NCBI GenBank assembly: GCA_023388175.1
Contig: JAEWGT010000005.1
Span: 186,001-250,000 of the forward strand
DNA: 64,000 nucleotides
DNA from: Pseudomonadota bacterium
GTDB taxonomy: Bacteria; Pseudomonadota; Alphaproteobacteria; Rhizobiales; Devosiaceae
Direction: 5' to 3'
Shown here: positions 1-7,679 of the stretch, piece after piece
Numbering within the stretch: position 1 is the first letter of the stretch
How the letters are laid out: every line of letters starts with the position of its first letter
Position numbers and translations under genes: made by a program
Notes under the pieces: generated by a model
Databases searched by the model: none
Told to the model about the DNA's origin: nothing
Seen by the model: only the letters and a program-made list of their open reading frames with translations

Positions 1-852
1 TTCGCCGATCGTCTCGCTCGCGCCGCGCAGCCGCTCACCCTGGCGCTTGCGGCACTGCTCTTCGAGCCACAGGTTGAACGCGTCCCACGATGCAAAGCGC
101 GGGATCGGCACCATGAAGTTGCGCCGGGCATAGCCGACCAGTCCTTCGACGCTGCCCTTGTCATTGCCCTTGCCGGGACGGCCATAGCGGTCCCGGATCA
201 GGTAGTGGGACAGGAAGCCGCTGAACAGCGCCGCCCGCTTGCGCGTGCCGTCGGGCAGGATCTTCGCCACCAAGCAGCGGTCGTTGTCGTAGACGATCGA
301 CTGCGGCACAGCCCCGAAGAAGGCGAACGCATGGATATGACCGTCCACCCATGCTTCGGCCACCGCCGCAGGATAGGCGCGAACATAGCAGGCGTCGCTG
401 TGCGGCAGATCGAGCACGAAGAAGTGCGCCTTCTGCTCCACGCCGCCGATCACAACCATAGCCTCGCCAAAATCGGCCTGTGCGTGCCCGGCCGGGTGCG
501 CCAGCGGCACGAACATCTCCTGGCCGCGCCGCGCTCGGTCGCGCATGTAGTCCTTGATGATCGTGTAGCCGCCGGTAAACCCATGTTCGTCACGAAGGCG
601 ATCAAAAACGCGCTTGGCCGTATGACGCTGCTTGCGCGAGACCGCACGGTCCGCATCAAGCCACTGATCGATGATCGGGATGAACGCGTCCAGCTTCGGG
701 CGTCGCACCGGGGCCTGCCGCCGATAGCCGGGCGGAACCGAATACGCCATCATCTTGCGAACCGTGTCGCGCGATATGCCAAAATGCCTTGCTGCCTCGC
801 GTTGGCTCATGCCCCCGTCGCAAGCCACGCGAACCTTCAGATATAATTCCAC
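1..852 (-). CDS. istA: IS21-family transposase IstA (C-terminus beyond window)
   Basis: This frame is open for 284 codons from a GTG at 852 down to position 1, so the C-terminus is missing. The N-terminus carries a helix-turn-helix (Q-R-E-A-A-R-H-F-G-I-S-R-D-T-V). A DDE integrase core follows, with H-A-Q-A-D-F-G-E supplying the first Asp and I-V-Y-D-N-D supplying the second. A GAGGGA ribosome site lies about nine bases upstream of the GTG. IstA is the DNA-cutting transposase and normally works with the ATPase IstB, whose gene would lie beyond the left edge. The family call is firm; the exact element cannot be named. Confidence 0.88.
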   Translation of the reverse strand, partial: MELYLKVRVACDGGMSQREAARHFGISRDTVRKMMAYSVPPGYRRQAPVRRPKLDAFIPIIDQWLDADRAVSRKQRHTAKRVFDRLRDEHGFTGGYTIIKDYMRDRARRGQEMFVPLAHPAGHAQADFGEAMVVIGGVEQKAHFFVLDLPHSDACYVRAYPAAVAEAWVDGHIHAFAFFGAVPQSIVYDNDRCLVAKILPDGTRKRAALFSGFLSHYLIRDRYGRPGKGNDKGSVEGLVGYARRNFMVPIPRFASWDAFNLWLEEQCRKRQGERLRGASETIGE

Positions 853-899
853 GGTGTAGATCCCTCGTCCCTCCCTGCGCCACGCAGAAAAGGGAAAAA

Positions 900-967
900 G
901 TGGACGACTTTTACGCCGCCCGCAGCAGGACTATCCCGCCGCTACCGTGGTCGACTTTCTCACCGCC
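900..967. repeat. Multiple terminal repeats of the IS21 element
   Basis: Two direct copies of a 21-base motif lie at 900-920 and 947-967, 47 bases apart, between the istA start and the element end. They match at about 17 of 21 positions. Their place and spacing fit IS21 transposase binding sites. Confidence 0.65.
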
Positions 968-1096
968 GTTCTCACAACAGCTTGCAAACCGAGCGGCGCG
1001 ATCTTCGTGGCATAGTCGGCATACTTGTCCGCCCGCACCTGTGCTATCATAGCGATAGCCAAACATTCGAACCGATTGCATCTGGTCTGCGGAACA

Positions 1097-1555
1097 ATGA
1101 CGCTCACAAGGCACGCCCTCCCTGGGCCCGAAATTTCCGACGCAAAGCTCGATCCTTCGATCCAAGCTTTGACGTTGTCTGATGTTCGCATGCCTGGTGC
1201 ACCGCTCGTCTACGTGAACCGCGGCTTTGAAAAAATGACAGGTTATGAACGCAGCGAAGTCATCGGGCAAAATTGTCGCTTTCTTCAAGGGCCAGATACG
1301 AGCTCAGACGCCATCGCGCAAATGAGGGCTGCAATCGCCAGTGGCGCCCCCTTGATCGTGGACGTGCTAAACTACCGAAAGAACGGCACTCCATTCTGGA
1401 ACCGGCTCTCGCTGACGCCGGTCAAGGATCCTATGGGCAGAGCAACGCACTATATCGGCATCCAGAGTGACATTACACGAATGCGTTTCTTGCAAGAGCG
1501 TCTTCAGTTGATTGCACTTGACCTTGCGGCCACAGAAAAACACGAGCTCGACTGA
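1097..1555 (+). CDS. Short LOV-domain photoreceptor protein
   Basis: This 152-residue protein is almost entirely one PAS/LOV domain. The flavin-binding signature G-Q-N-C-R-F-L-Q-G has its adduct cysteine at residue 60. It is followed by the typical N-Y-R-K-N-G-T-P-F-W-N strand and the closing Y-I-G-I-Q-S-D-I-T strand. A short helical tail ends the protein; there is no kinase, GGDEF or HTH output domain. Known short LOV proteins sense blue light by FMN-cysteinyl adduct formation and pass it on through dimer changes or partners. The ATG at 1097 is chosen because the LOV core starts soon after it. An in-frame start at 1025 would add 24 residues without family support. Confidence 0.85.
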   Translation: MTLTRHALPGPEISDAKLDPSIQALTLSDVRMPGAPLVYVNRGFEKMTGYERSEVIGQNCRFLQGPDTSSDAIAQMRAAIASGAPLIVDVLNYRKNGTPFWNRLSLTPVKDPMGRATHYIGIQSDITRMRFLQERLQLIALDLAATEKHELD

Positions 1556-1926
1556 GCCCCAATTTCGGAATTCGGCACGCGGTATCACCCTTTAACATAA
1601 AGGCCGTGCGGTCGATTCCCTGGACAGAGCCTTGGAATGGACTGGGATGCGTCCGGCGATATCGTGGTGGCCAGCTGGGCGTTCGGCTGCGGAAATGCGG
1701 TGAAAACTTCACGCGCAATCCTAAACCCGTTCTGCAAGGCCACATTGAGAGGATCTGCCGGTCGACTTGGCGAAATTTGCATGCCAAGTTTTTGCAGTAT
1801 GCTTGATGTTCAACATACGCGATCCGGCCGTCGCGGAAAGCTCCTGCAGCAGGAAGCCCCAGTTTCGCCGACGCCGCGAGTTTGGCGACACGTTCCAAAC
1901 GCTCAAATACAGGAGCACGAAATTTG
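1556..1926. other. Intergenic stretch without a convincing gene
   Basis: These 371 bases separate the LOV gene from the antiporter. Several overlapping open frames exist on both strands, but none shows a recognisable domain or a good ribosome site. The only clear signal is the AGGAG at 1911-1915 that serves the next gene. The stretch may hold a decayed gene from the accessory zone. Confidence 0.5.
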
Positions 1927-2907
1927 ATGGAGATCTGGGTACCGCTCTTTGGAGGGCTTGTCCTTTTGATCTTGGGCGGCGAACTGCTTGTGCGTGGCGC
2001 CGTGCAGGTTGCGACCCGTCTTGGTGTGTCGCCGCTAGTGATTGGACTGACCCTTGTCGGTTTTGGCACCTCTGCTCCGGAACTGGTCACCTCAGTGCAA
2101 GCAGCGCTCGCAAATGCGCCAGGCATCGCCTATGGCAACATCGTAGGTTCAAATATCGCAAATACGCTGCTGATCGCAGGTGTTGCAGCCACAATAAGCC
2201 CGATGATTATTGCCTCAACGGCGCTGAAACGCGATGGCGTTGTCATGCTTGCCGTCGTGACAGCCTTTGCCGCGATCGCATTTATTGTGCCGCTTGGCCG
2301 GGGCATTGGCGTCGTCTTTGTCGGTGCGCTTGTCGCCTATGTCTATCTTGCGTTCCGGCAAGAGCAATCATCAGCTCCCGATGGCCATGGGGCAATCTAT
2401 GACAAGAGCCTCGCGCTACAAGAGACCGATACTGGCGTTGTACCGCCAGCGAAGATGGGCGGCTCCCTCCTCGTCTCAGGGCTGATCGCTTTGGGCGGTC
2501 TTGTCCTGGTCATTCTCGGCGGGCGGTTTCTCGTTGATGGGGCGGTATCACTGGCGCGCGGTTTAGGCATTGCGGAGACAGTCATCGGGTTGACCATTGT
2601 CGCGGTTGGCACGTCCATGCCCGAACTTGTAACCTCGGTTGTTGCCGGCCTCCGCAAGCAGGGCGATGTAGCGTTCGGAAACATCATAGGCTCGAACATC
2701 TATAACATCCTCGGCATCGGTGGCGTTACAGCCCTGATTGCACCTGGCGCAGTCCCCGCTGAGATTGTCGGCTTCGACAATCTCGTCATGGTCGGTGTAT
2801 CTCTGGTGCTCGTACTCTTCGCGTGGACCGGACTGCGGATCGGCCGCAGGGAAGGGGCAGTTCTACTTGCCGGATACGTTGCCTATATCTATTTCGTCTG
2901 GCCGTAG
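1927..2907 (+). CDS. Calcium/sodium antiporter, CaCA family (YrbG-like)
   Basis: This 326-residue integral membrane protein exchanges Ca2+ (or another cation) for Na+ or H+. It has the two inverted alpha-repeats of the CaCA superfamily: G-T-S-A-P-E-L-V-T-S at residues 47-56 with G-N-I-V-G-S-N-I-A-N after it, and G-T-S-M-P-E-L-V-T-S at 228-237 with G-N-I-I-G-S-N-I-Y-N after it. The acidic residue of each PEL motif is the ion ligand. About ten hydrophobic segments are visible, with a hydrophilic loop near residues 145-178. The ATG at 1927 follows AGGAG at 1911-1915; a longer reading from 1882 lacks such a site. It appears to be transcribed alone. Confidence 0.9.
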   Translation: MEIWVPLFGGLVLLILGGELLVRGAVQVATRLGVSPLVIGLTLVGFGTSAPELVTSVQAALANAPGIAYGNIVGSNIANTLLIAGVAATISPMIIASTALKRDGVVMLAVVTAFAAIAFIVPLGRGIGVVFVGALVAYVYLAFRQEQSSAPDGHGAIYDKSLALQETDTGVVPPAKMGGSLLVSGLIALGGLVLVILGGRFLVDGAVSLARGLGIAETVIGLTIVAVGTSMPELVTSVVAGLRKQGDVAFGNIIGSNIYNILGIGGVTALIAPGAVPAEIVGFDNLVMVGVSLVLVLFAWTGLRIGRREGAVLLAGYVAYIYFVWP

Positions 2908-3096
2908 GCTCTGGCTCCTATCTTCGCAGCATCGGCAGCCGAAGAGCGGCGACAAAGTATGAATCCTAGTCTGGCGGTCGCGCACATCGTGACAAAGGTT
3001 GTCTTCGCACGGAATTCAGCAGCGGCCAAACCACCTGACCTCTGATGGTCGCGCCCAGGCTTGGCACGCGCGCCGTCACGCTGTGGCACTCAACCT

Positions 3097-4374
3097 ATGA
3101 CCATATCTATTGGCGTGCAGACCGTGTCCTTGCTGACGGTAGATACCGCGTCGCCAAACGAGAGCGACTGGGCGCGCGCATTCAACATTATCGCGTGGCC
3201 CATCCGCAATGCGTTGGCTCCTATTGAAATCCACCGTCCGCTTGCCGAGGCTCTCGGTCGGTTGGCTGCTGCGGATGGTCATAATCTGCCCAATGAGGAC
3301 TTCCAACGCAGGCTGCTCGCGATAGCGGATGGTCTATGGTCGCGGCGGTTATCCGACTGGCTCAGGGACGGTGATCTAGCCGTCGATCTTTGTCGCAACC
3401 TCCTGACGGGCGAGGATGCCACCACCTGGATCGAACCTAAAGCAGCAGCGCGCATCGCGAAGGACATACGCACTGATGGCGAATGTCGACAGGCATTGCG
3501 ACATGCACGTCGGATTGTCCGCACATCCTCCAGTTCGCATCTTGATCTAACCCCGGCCAGCTGGTCGCTTTCAGTCCTCAAGGCGGAGAGTACCTATTCG
3601 ATAAAGCGGCTTCTATTGGTGGGCCCCCAAGCGTTACCGCGCGCGCGCGATGCGGCTTTGGCACGGTTGGGACAGTCGGCAGCCATACGAGTACCCGGGT
3701 ACGAAGATCGTCCGCTCCCGTTGGAAAAATTCCTGAGTGGAGAAGCAATCGAGTTCAGCGCTCCGTCAAAAGCATGGGACGACCAAGTATTAACGGCAGA
3801 CACCAACGAACTGAGCCAATCGGTTCAGGATATGATCAAGAGCCTTACCCCAGCGTCGCCTCATCTGTTCAATTGGAGCGAAACAGGCGGACTCCTGAGT
3901 GAACTTAAAAGAGGAACCACGGTTGGCAGTGAAGACTTGGTTCTGCTGCTCAACCGCATCGACGATGATGTCGTCTCGATATCACCCTCTTTCCACATAA
4001 CTGCACCAGACGGCCTGCTGGCACGAGTTGCAAAGGCTGGTGACTGCAAGCACCTGCTAACAAGGCACGGCGTTCGAACTGAAGATGATCAGCTCGTTAC
4101 ATTCATCGGCGCAACACGACTGCAGATCGAGGGAAATCGCGTTGTCAGTGCTGGCGACGCACCTGTCTTTCTCCGGGCCAGCAACAGCAACACCCAGGTC
4201 TCCCTGACACAATCGGTCAGCCGGTCACTATCGCTGTCAGCGGGCGACGTTCTGCAGGTTCCGGGTTCTGTTGCCGGTGTCGAAATTGAAGTGTCGCACG
4301 AGGGACGAACCCAGACTTGGCAGGTACTTCAATCACCGGATATCCAGTGCGCTGTATTCAACTGCCATTTATGA
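3097..4374 (+). CDS. Unrecognised 425-residue protein, 3' end inside an IS5 element
   Basis: I do not recognise this protein. It begins M-T-I-S-I-G-V-Q-T-V, is soluble with no signal or membrane segment, and is mainly helical up to about residue 150. The last 80 residues look beta-rich (repeated V-S-L-T-Q / S-L-S-L-S-A-G-D-V strands, then a hydrophilic hairpin), as in a small sandwich domain. Base use is less GC-rich than in the core genes. Its stop codon at 4372-4374 lies within the IS5 element, so the last 5-10 residues are transposon-encoded and the native C-terminus is lost. An upstream TTG at 3061 is possible, but ATG 3097 fits better. Confidence 0.6.
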   Translation: MTISIGVQTVSLLTVDTASPNESDWARAFNIIAWPIRNALAPIEIHRPLAEALGRLAAADGHNLPNEDFQRRLLAIADGLWSRRLSDWLRDGDLAVDLCRNLLTGEDATTWIEPKAAARIAKDIRTDGECRQALRHARRIVRTSSSSHLDLTPASWSLSVLKAESTYSIKRLLLVGPQALPRARDAALARLGQSAAIRVPGYEDRPLPLEKFLSGEAIEFSAPSKAWDDQVLTADTNELSQSVQDMIKSLTPASPHLFNWSETGGLLSELKRGTTVGSEDLVLLLNRIDDDVVSISPSFHITAPDGLLARVAKAGDCKHLLTRHGVRTEDDQLVTFIGATRLQIEGNRVVSAGDAPVFLRASNSNTQVSLTQSVSRSLSLSAGDVLQVPGSVAGVEIEVSHEGRTQTWQVLQSPDIQCAVFNCHL

Positions 4375-5145
4375 TTGCAGCGATGGTGATTGCTGCCATG
4401 AAGGTGTGAGCGCATCGGTCGTAGCGGGTGGCGATGCGTCGCCAGTCCTTGAGGCGTGCAAACAGGTTCTCGACCTTGTGTCGGTTTCGGTAGAGCGCCT
4501 TGTCGTGGGGGATGGGTATTTTGCGGCTTCGGCTTGAAGGGATGCAGGCAGACGTGCCGCGTTCGGCCAAAGCGTCCCTGAAACGGCGACTGTCATAGCC
4601 TTTGTCCGCGATCAGCACAGCGGCGCGCGGTAGGGCGTCCAACAACAGGGCCGCGCCCTTGTGGTCGCTCATCTGGCCTTCCGACAACAGCATAACGAGA
4701 GGGCGTCCCCGGGCATCGCAGACCGTGTGCAGCTTGGAGTTCAGGCCGCCTTTGGTTCGCCCGATACGTCGGGGAACATCCCCTTTTTAAGAAGGCTCGC
4801 CGCCGTGCGGTGGGCCTTCAGGTGGGTGCTGTCGATCATAATGACGTCCGGCTCGCCCGCCATCTCGGCCAGAGCAATGAAGATCCGGTCGAATACCCCA
4901 AGCCGGCTCCAGCGCACAAAGCGGTTATACAGCGTCTTGTGCGGACCGTAGTCCGAGGGCGTGTCTCGCCAGCGCAAGCCGTTACGGATCACGAAGACGA
5001 TCCCCGAAAGCACGCGCCGATCATCTACTCGAGGCACACCATGCGACAGCGGAAAGAACGGCTCGATCCGTGCCATCTGCCTGTTCGACAACCATAAAAG
5101 ATCACGCATCAAAGCCTCCCTGATCCCAATCAGGAATCAGAACGT
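4350..5145 (-). mobile_element. IS5-family insertion sequence (IS427-like)
   Basis: A DDE transposase split over two frames fills about 750 bases. It is flanked by short non-coding ends where CTG-ATTC-like bases occur on both sides in inverted orientation (near 4350 and near 5140). The borders are estimates, good to about ten bases. The element has landed at the 3' end of the unknown gene starting at 3097. No second copy is visible in the window. Confidence 0.8.
4358..5109 (-). CDS. IS5-family transposase made by a -1 frameshift
   Basis: The first frame starts at ATG 5109 behind GGGAGG and ends at 4741. It holds the family DUF4096-like N-terminus (L-S-N-R-Q-M-A-R-I-E-P-F-F-P) and the first catalytic Asp in M-I-D-S-T-H-L-K-A-H. 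The second frame runs to 4358 and carries R-T-K-G-G-L-N-S-K-L-H, the second Asp in A-D-K-G-Y-D-S and the Glu in Y-R-N-R-H-K-V-E-N-L-F. The frames differ by -1. On the coding strand an AAAAAGGGG run (4780-4788) lies at the joint; slipping there gives an uninterrupted family sequence. Programmed frameshifting is usual in this IS group, so the element may be active. Confidence 0.82.
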
Positions 5146-5208
5146 CGCCAAGCACGCAAGCGATTTAACAGGTCCTGAGCCTAGTTCATCGCGCAAGCCA
5201 AGCCCAAT

Positions 5209-5448
5209 GTGTATCGCAATTTCATGCTTCACGGCGGCTTCGAATGGTCGATGGATCGTCGAGAAGACTTCGCCAAGATGATATCGGACAAGAAGTATAG
5301 CGACCTGTTCAAGCCAGGATCGATCGGCGGAGAGCCCTGGATGTTCTACATAGTCGACGAAGCGCTTGCCCAAATGGTGGGTAATGTTGAGGCGATCCTA
5401 GACGGCCTCGCCGCGTTTGCGGAAGCCGTCGATAAGCTGAAGACCTGA
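5209..5448 (+). CDS. Small unknown protein or C-terminal gene remnant
   Basis: This 79-residue frame starts at GTG 5209 (or ATG 5224), with an in-frame stop just upstream at 5182-5184. It is hydrophilic and ends in an amphipathic helix (V-G-N-V-E-A-I-L-D-G-L-A-A-F-A-E-A-V). No family is recognised and no strong ribosome site is seen. It lies only about 60 bases beyond the IS5 element, so it could be the tail of a gene damaged by the insertion. The opposite strand is also open here but looks less protein-like. Confidence 0.4.
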   Translation: MYRNFMLHGGFEWSMDRREDFAKMISDKKYSDLFKPGSIGGEPWMFYIVDEALAQMVGNVEAILDGLAAFAEAVDKLKT

Positions 5449-5477
5449 GGGGAGGATCCTAGGTCATATTGCGCACC

Positions 5478-5909
5478 TCATGATGCACCGGCGCCGGTGA
5501 AGCTGCGGACGGCAGCACCGATGACCAAGCCGACCGTTTCGGCGATCGCTGCCTTTCCCGCCTCGGATCCGGCACCGACTGCGATGGACTTAAGGTGCGC
5601 GCCAGCGCCACCCTTAGCAGTCGGGAGTGCATGGCCGATCGCGTCCATCGCTTTCGCGGTGATCTGGACGTCCTCGACCCAACTGTCACCCAGCGTCTTC
5701 CGGTCGAACCTGATCAAGCCTTCGTTCTCTAGCCAGTCGATCAGGCCATAGAATGTCTCGTCGACGTCGGAGCTTCCCCTCGGATGGACCTGAGTGTTCT
5801 CGATCAGGATGTTGGCGTCGAAGCTGACCCGGCGCGGCCAGTCCTCCGCGAGCGTTCCGAGAATGTATAGCGTCCACGCCTTGCCTACTTCGGTGTCGTC
5901 ATACTGCAT
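5478..5909 (-). CDS. Unknown small protein beside the tRNA-Met gene
   Basis: This 143-residue protein starts at ATG 5909 behind a GGGGG ribosome-site-like run; a longer reading from 6011 has no such support. The first two thirds are hydrophilic and may be a winged-helix-like fold (T-F-Y-G-L-I-D-W-L-E-N-E-G-L-I-R-F). The C-terminal 45 residues are rich in Gly and Ala and could form a membrane-inserting or glycine-zipper helix. I do not know its function. It is oriented like the tRNA gene upstream and separated from it by a terminator. Confidence 0.5.
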   Translation of the reverse strand: MQYDDTEVGKAWTLYILGTLAEDWPRRVSFDANILIENTQVHPRGSSDVDETFYGLIDWLENEGLIRFDRKTLGDSWVEDVQITAKAMDAIGHALPTAKGGAGAHLKSIAVGAGSEAGKAAIAETVGLVIGAAVRSFTGAGAS

Positions 5910-6042
5910 TGATACCCCCAATCCGGGGTGACTATCGCCGTCCACGGAAAATACGGCAAGGCCGTTAACGCTGTCGCGTGAATGCGTTGGTTTGTCCCAG
6001 ACTTGTCCCATCGGTTGGTTTGTTCCGGGGCCCCGGAAAAGG

Positions 6043-6076
6043 AAAACGCCGGAGACCCGAGGGTTTCCGGCGTTTT
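6043..6076 (-). terminator. Terminator after tRNA-Met
   Basis: An inverted repeat with arms AAAACGCCGGA and TTCCGGCGTTTT closes a short loop. It has A and T runs on both sides, so it can act in both directions. It lies just after the 3' end of the tRNA gene. Confidence 0.8.
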
Positions 6077-6079
6077 GAA

Positions 6080-6156
6080 TGGTAGCGGAGCCCAGATTTG
6101 AACTGGGGACACACGGATTATGATTCCGTTGCTCTAACCAACTGAGCTACTCCGCC
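6080..6156 (-). tRNA. tRNA-Met (anticodon CAT)
   Basis: The 77-base cloverleaf starts GGCGGAGTAGCTCAG on the minus strand. The acceptor stem pairs with CTCCGCTACC, and CCA is encoded at 6080-6082. The anticodon stem ACGGA/TCCGT closes the loop ATCATAA, giving anticodon CAT. The sequence resembles elongator tRNA-Met of rhizobia more than tRNA-Ile2 or the initiator. It sits at the border between the accessory zone and core-like genes. Confidence 0.93.
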
Positions 6157-6215
6157 TCAAGGGCGCCGACATTTCGGTCGGTCTGCGCCTTAGTAAGGTT
6201 GGGGGGCTTGGGCTG

Positions 6216-7679
6216 TCAAGGGTCACTCGACCGGCGGCGAGCATTTTCCAACTGCTCTGCCATTTGCCGGACAAGAACCAGATCGGCCTCGAACCTGGCG
6301 CGTTCCCGCTGCCTGCCGTCCACATCGGGAATCCGGAGCAGATAGGATGGATGATTGGTTACATAAAGCACTGATCCATCAGCCATTTTAATGGGCTGCC
6401 CCCGCAGCGTGCCGATGACGACGCTGGTCTTGCCCAACAGACTCTGCGCCGCGGTCGCGCCCAGCGCCACAATGACTTTCGGTTTGACGAAACCGATTTC
6501 GAGGCCCAGCCAGAATTTGCAGGCCTGCACCTCGCCGCCATCGGGCCGCTGGTGGATACGGCGCTTGCCACGCGGCTCGAACTTGAAGTGCTTGACCGCA
6601 TTGGTGACATAGACTTTTCTGCGGTCGATACCGACCTTTTCAATCGTCTCGTCAAGCACTTGGCCCGCAGGGCCGACAAAAGGCCTGCCCTGCAGGTCCT
6701 CCTGGTCACCCGGTTGTTCGCCGACAAACATCACATCGGCATGCTCTGGCCCTTCGCCAAACACAGCCTGCGTTGCATGCTCGTAAAGCGGGCAGCGCCG
6801 GCAGCCCTCGATTGCGGCACGGGCATCAGCAAGTGATTGAATAGTCTCGATTTCCTCCGGCATGTCCACCTGCCGCCGCAGGTGGCGGACCGGCGGTTGC
6901 GTTGCAGCGCGGGCGATCATTTCCTGCTCCATGACCTTGGCATTGCGGATCAGGGGCGCAATGAGTTCGGCCTCCGGCAGGTTGCGCCAATATTTGACCG
7001 GCATCTCGCTTTTCATCATCGCGACCTTGAGCCGGGCCGGATTGAAGATCGAGGCATAATAGGTCTTCCAGTCCCCTTCGACCGCATCGTCGGCGGGTAT
7101 GTCGGACTTGTGCCCACCAGGCCCAAAACTGAGATTTTCCGTGTCCCACCAGGCACTTGCATAGGGTGTCACCACACCCCAATACATGCCCGCAAAGCGT
7201 CGCGCGAAGAAGGGGGCGGTGGCCTCCAGAGTAAAATGTTCGGGCTCGAACCAGGCGAGGAAACGCTCCTGCCCATCCCCGTCCTCCACCTGCCGGAAGC
7301 GCACAAAAGCTTTCATTTTGTGACTGTCGCGTCTGACCGCAGAGGCCATTCGCGTCAGCAGGCTGTTATCCCTGTCCGTCGCATCAAGCAGCAATTGGTG
7401 AGCAGACTGTTGACGCCAGAGCAGTCGATAGAGCAGCGCGAACCGTTCCGGATCGGAGTGCTGGATGGCCTGCCCGGCAAGATCGATGAAAGCACGCGGG
7501 ACATTGCCAACCGCTCCTGCCACCGCCGGTGGCAGGCTTTCATCCCCGAACAGTTCGTCATCATTGTTGCCGCAAAGCCAAACAACATCCCGCGGCGCGA
7601 CGTTCCCCGCCAGCAGGGCCCGGGCGTGACCACGCCACTCGGCCAGATCGTTGGGCCGTTGAAGCCGGATCCGATACAT
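6216..7679 (-). CDS. UdgX-type uracil-DNA glycosylase fused to a DUF4130 domain
   Basis: This 487-residue protein has two parts. Residues 1-260 match the DUF4130 type found with this family. Residues 270-480 are a family 4-like uracil-DNA glycosylase with G-E-Q-P-G-D-Q-E-D at 320-328, Fe-S cysteines including C293 and C296, and T-N-H-P-S-Y near 441. The insert K-R-R-I-H-Q-R-P (372-379) is the UdgX signature; in mycobacterial UdgX the matching His (here H376) forms a covalent bond with the sugar of the excised uracil. The product probably recognises damaged or modified DNA. Its ATG overlaps the stop of the upstream radical SAM gene by one base (TGATG), so the two are translated together. Confidence 0.9.
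   Translation of the reverse strand: MYRIRLQRPNDLAEWRGHARALLAGNVAPRDVVWLCGNNDDELFGDESLPPAVAGAVGNVPRAFIDLAGQAIQHSDPERFALLYRLLWRQQSAHQLLLDATDRDNSLLTRMASAVRRDSHKMKAFVRFRQVEDGDGQERFLAWFEPEHFTLEATAPFFARRFAGMYWGVVTPYASAWWDTENLSFGPGGHKSDIPADDAVEGDWKTYYASIFNPARLKVAMMKSEMPVKYWRNLPEAELIAPLIRNAKVMEQEMIARAATQPPVRHLRRQVDMPEEIETIQSLADARAAIEGCRRCPLYEHATQAVFGEGPEHADVMFVGEQPGDQEDLQGRPFVGPAGQVLDETIEKVGIDRRKVYVTNAVKHFKFEPRGKRRIHQRPDGGEVQACKFWLGLEIGFVKPKVIVALGATAAQSLLGKTSVVIGTLRGQPIKMADGSVLYVTNHPSYLLRIPDVDGRQRERARFEADLVLVRQMAEQLENARRRSSDP

Larger units (their letters stand above)
1..979 (-). mobile_element. Right part of an IS21-family insertion sequence
   Basis: The partial istA is followed outward by about 125 non-coding bases holding two related 21-base copies, at 900-920 and 947-967. 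Both read GTGG-(A/T)-CGACTTT and end in ACCGCC or ACGCCGCC. Such multiple terminal repeats are a hallmark of IS21 ends, where transposase binds. The outer end is set at the CA near 976-979, because IS21 ends are TG/CA, but the exact base is not proven. The other end lies outside the window. Confidence 0.75.

Noticed and set aside
205..846. Plus-strand open frame across the istA region
   Set aside because: It is antisense to a clear IstA sequence and shows no domain.
3062..3090. TGGCACG near 3063 and TGGCAC near 3084 as sigma-54 promoters
   Set aside because: The matching TTGC element at the right distance is missing in both.
5137..5373. Minus-strand open frame opposite 5209-5448
   Set aside because: It overlaps the IS border and has a less protein-like composition; neither strand is certain, but the plus frame is favoured.
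6015..6026. TTGGTTTGTTCC copy of 5987-5998 as an attachment site
   Set aside because: It is a 12-base near-repeat outside the tRNA, and no integrase is present.
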